The notes under the pieces were generated by a model that did not search any database, had not been told where the DNA came from, and worked only from the letters and a program-made list of their open reading frames with translations. Source: Leucogyrophana mollusca (lineage: Eukaryota; Basidiomycota; Agaricomycetes; Boletales). From it: 64,000 nucleotides of DNA. Positions 63,827-64,000 of this stretch are shown in pieces. Every line of letters starts with the position of its first letter. Positions within the stretch are counted from its first letter, which is position 1. The DNA is taken from assembly GCA_021014945.1 (NCBI GenBank), contig MU266362.1:1-64000 (forward strand), given 5' to 3'. The position numbers were made by a program, and so were the translations under genes.

Positions 63827-64000
63827 TTTGCAATGTTGGAATGAAAGGAGTACGGGGTTCTCGAGAGTCGAAGGACGCGTCACTGTCAATAGTGGCACTG
63901 GGAGCGGGACTGGGATACGCGTCTCGGTTGTACCCGATCAATTCAGAGTCCGCTTAGAGGGTGCTCAGAGGCGCGGGCTCAAGCCGCAACGAAGCTTGTC
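63827..64000. promoter_or_regulatory. Upstream region of RPT1
   Basis: The last 174 bp lie upstream of the RPT1 start on minus. No gene is seen. I did not find a clear proteasome-associated control element (GGTGGCAAA, Rpn4 site) by eye; basidiomycetes generally lack that system. Confidence 0.3.

Overview
This window is nuclear DNA from a filamentous basidiomycete, most likely an Agaricomycete. The evidence is compact genes on both strands cut by many short GT-AG introns (about 45-80 nt), balanced base composition, short intergenic spacers, and typical fungal families (Skt5/Chs4 chitin synthase regulator, JHD1 demethylase, Zn2Cys6 factor, Pom1-like DYRK, TKL-type kinase with a helical N-terminus). 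Almost all genes are single-copy housekeeping genes. No rRNA, tRNA, CRISPR array, insertion sequence or intact transposon was recognised. All gene models were spliced by eye, so internal exon edges are approximate and several starts are uncertain.

Layout. 1-5.1 kb: the start of an unknown minus-strand gene, then a bifunctional 6-phosphofructo-2-kinase/fructose-2,6-bisphosphatase and the DNA-end repair enzyme PNKP, both on plus. 5.1-13.5 kb: a minus-strand run of a PITH-domain protein, Skt5/Chs4 with a CaaX box, a PHD+JmjC histone demethylase, and phosphoglycerate kinase. 13.7-17.6 kb: an RGG-rich coiled-coil protein and the ribosome-biogenesis factor SDA1 (plus). 17.7-20.5 kb: a Nudix ADP-sugar pyrophosphatase and GAL7 (minus). 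20.8-29.6 kb: DDX41-like DEAD-box helicase (plus), a full-length BLM/Sgs1-type RecQ helicase (minus) and the kinetochore protein NUF2 (plus). 29.8-40.9 kb: an ING-family PHD protein (minus), the flippase-like ER protein RFT1, and a giant HEATR5/Laa1 HEAT-repeat protein (plus). 41.0-43.4 kb: a kinase-fold protein with an MLKL-like layout (minus). 43.4-51.0 kb: a gene-poor stretch containing one Zn2Cys6 regulator. 51.0-57.3 kb: a very long DYRK/Pom1-like kinase. 57.9-59.9 kb: a second, helicase-less copy of the RecQ gene. 60.2-63.8 kb: a mitochondrial PDK/BCKDK-family kinase and the proteasome ATPase RPT1.

The most unusual item is the pair of RecQ genes. The copy at 57.9-59.9 kb matches the parent at 23.3-27.5 kb, introns included. 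It has lost the whole helicase core in frame, has gained a different 5' end, and still reads through to a recognisable HRDC-like domain. It looks like a rearranged but open gene rather than an obviously dead fragment. The second item is the protein at 41.0-43.4 kb: an N-terminal helical region like that of MLKL/HeLo-type proteins is joined to a kinase domain whose catalytic Asp appears to be Asn, and its catalytic-loop Lys is encoded in an apparent 8-nt microexon.

Genes are often arranged head to head over spacers of about 200-320 bp that must hold both promoters: PFK2 with its left neighbour, PGK1 with the RGG protein, GAL7 with DDX41, RecQ with NUF2, and ING with RFT1. Convergent pairs are separated by only about 100-220 bp.
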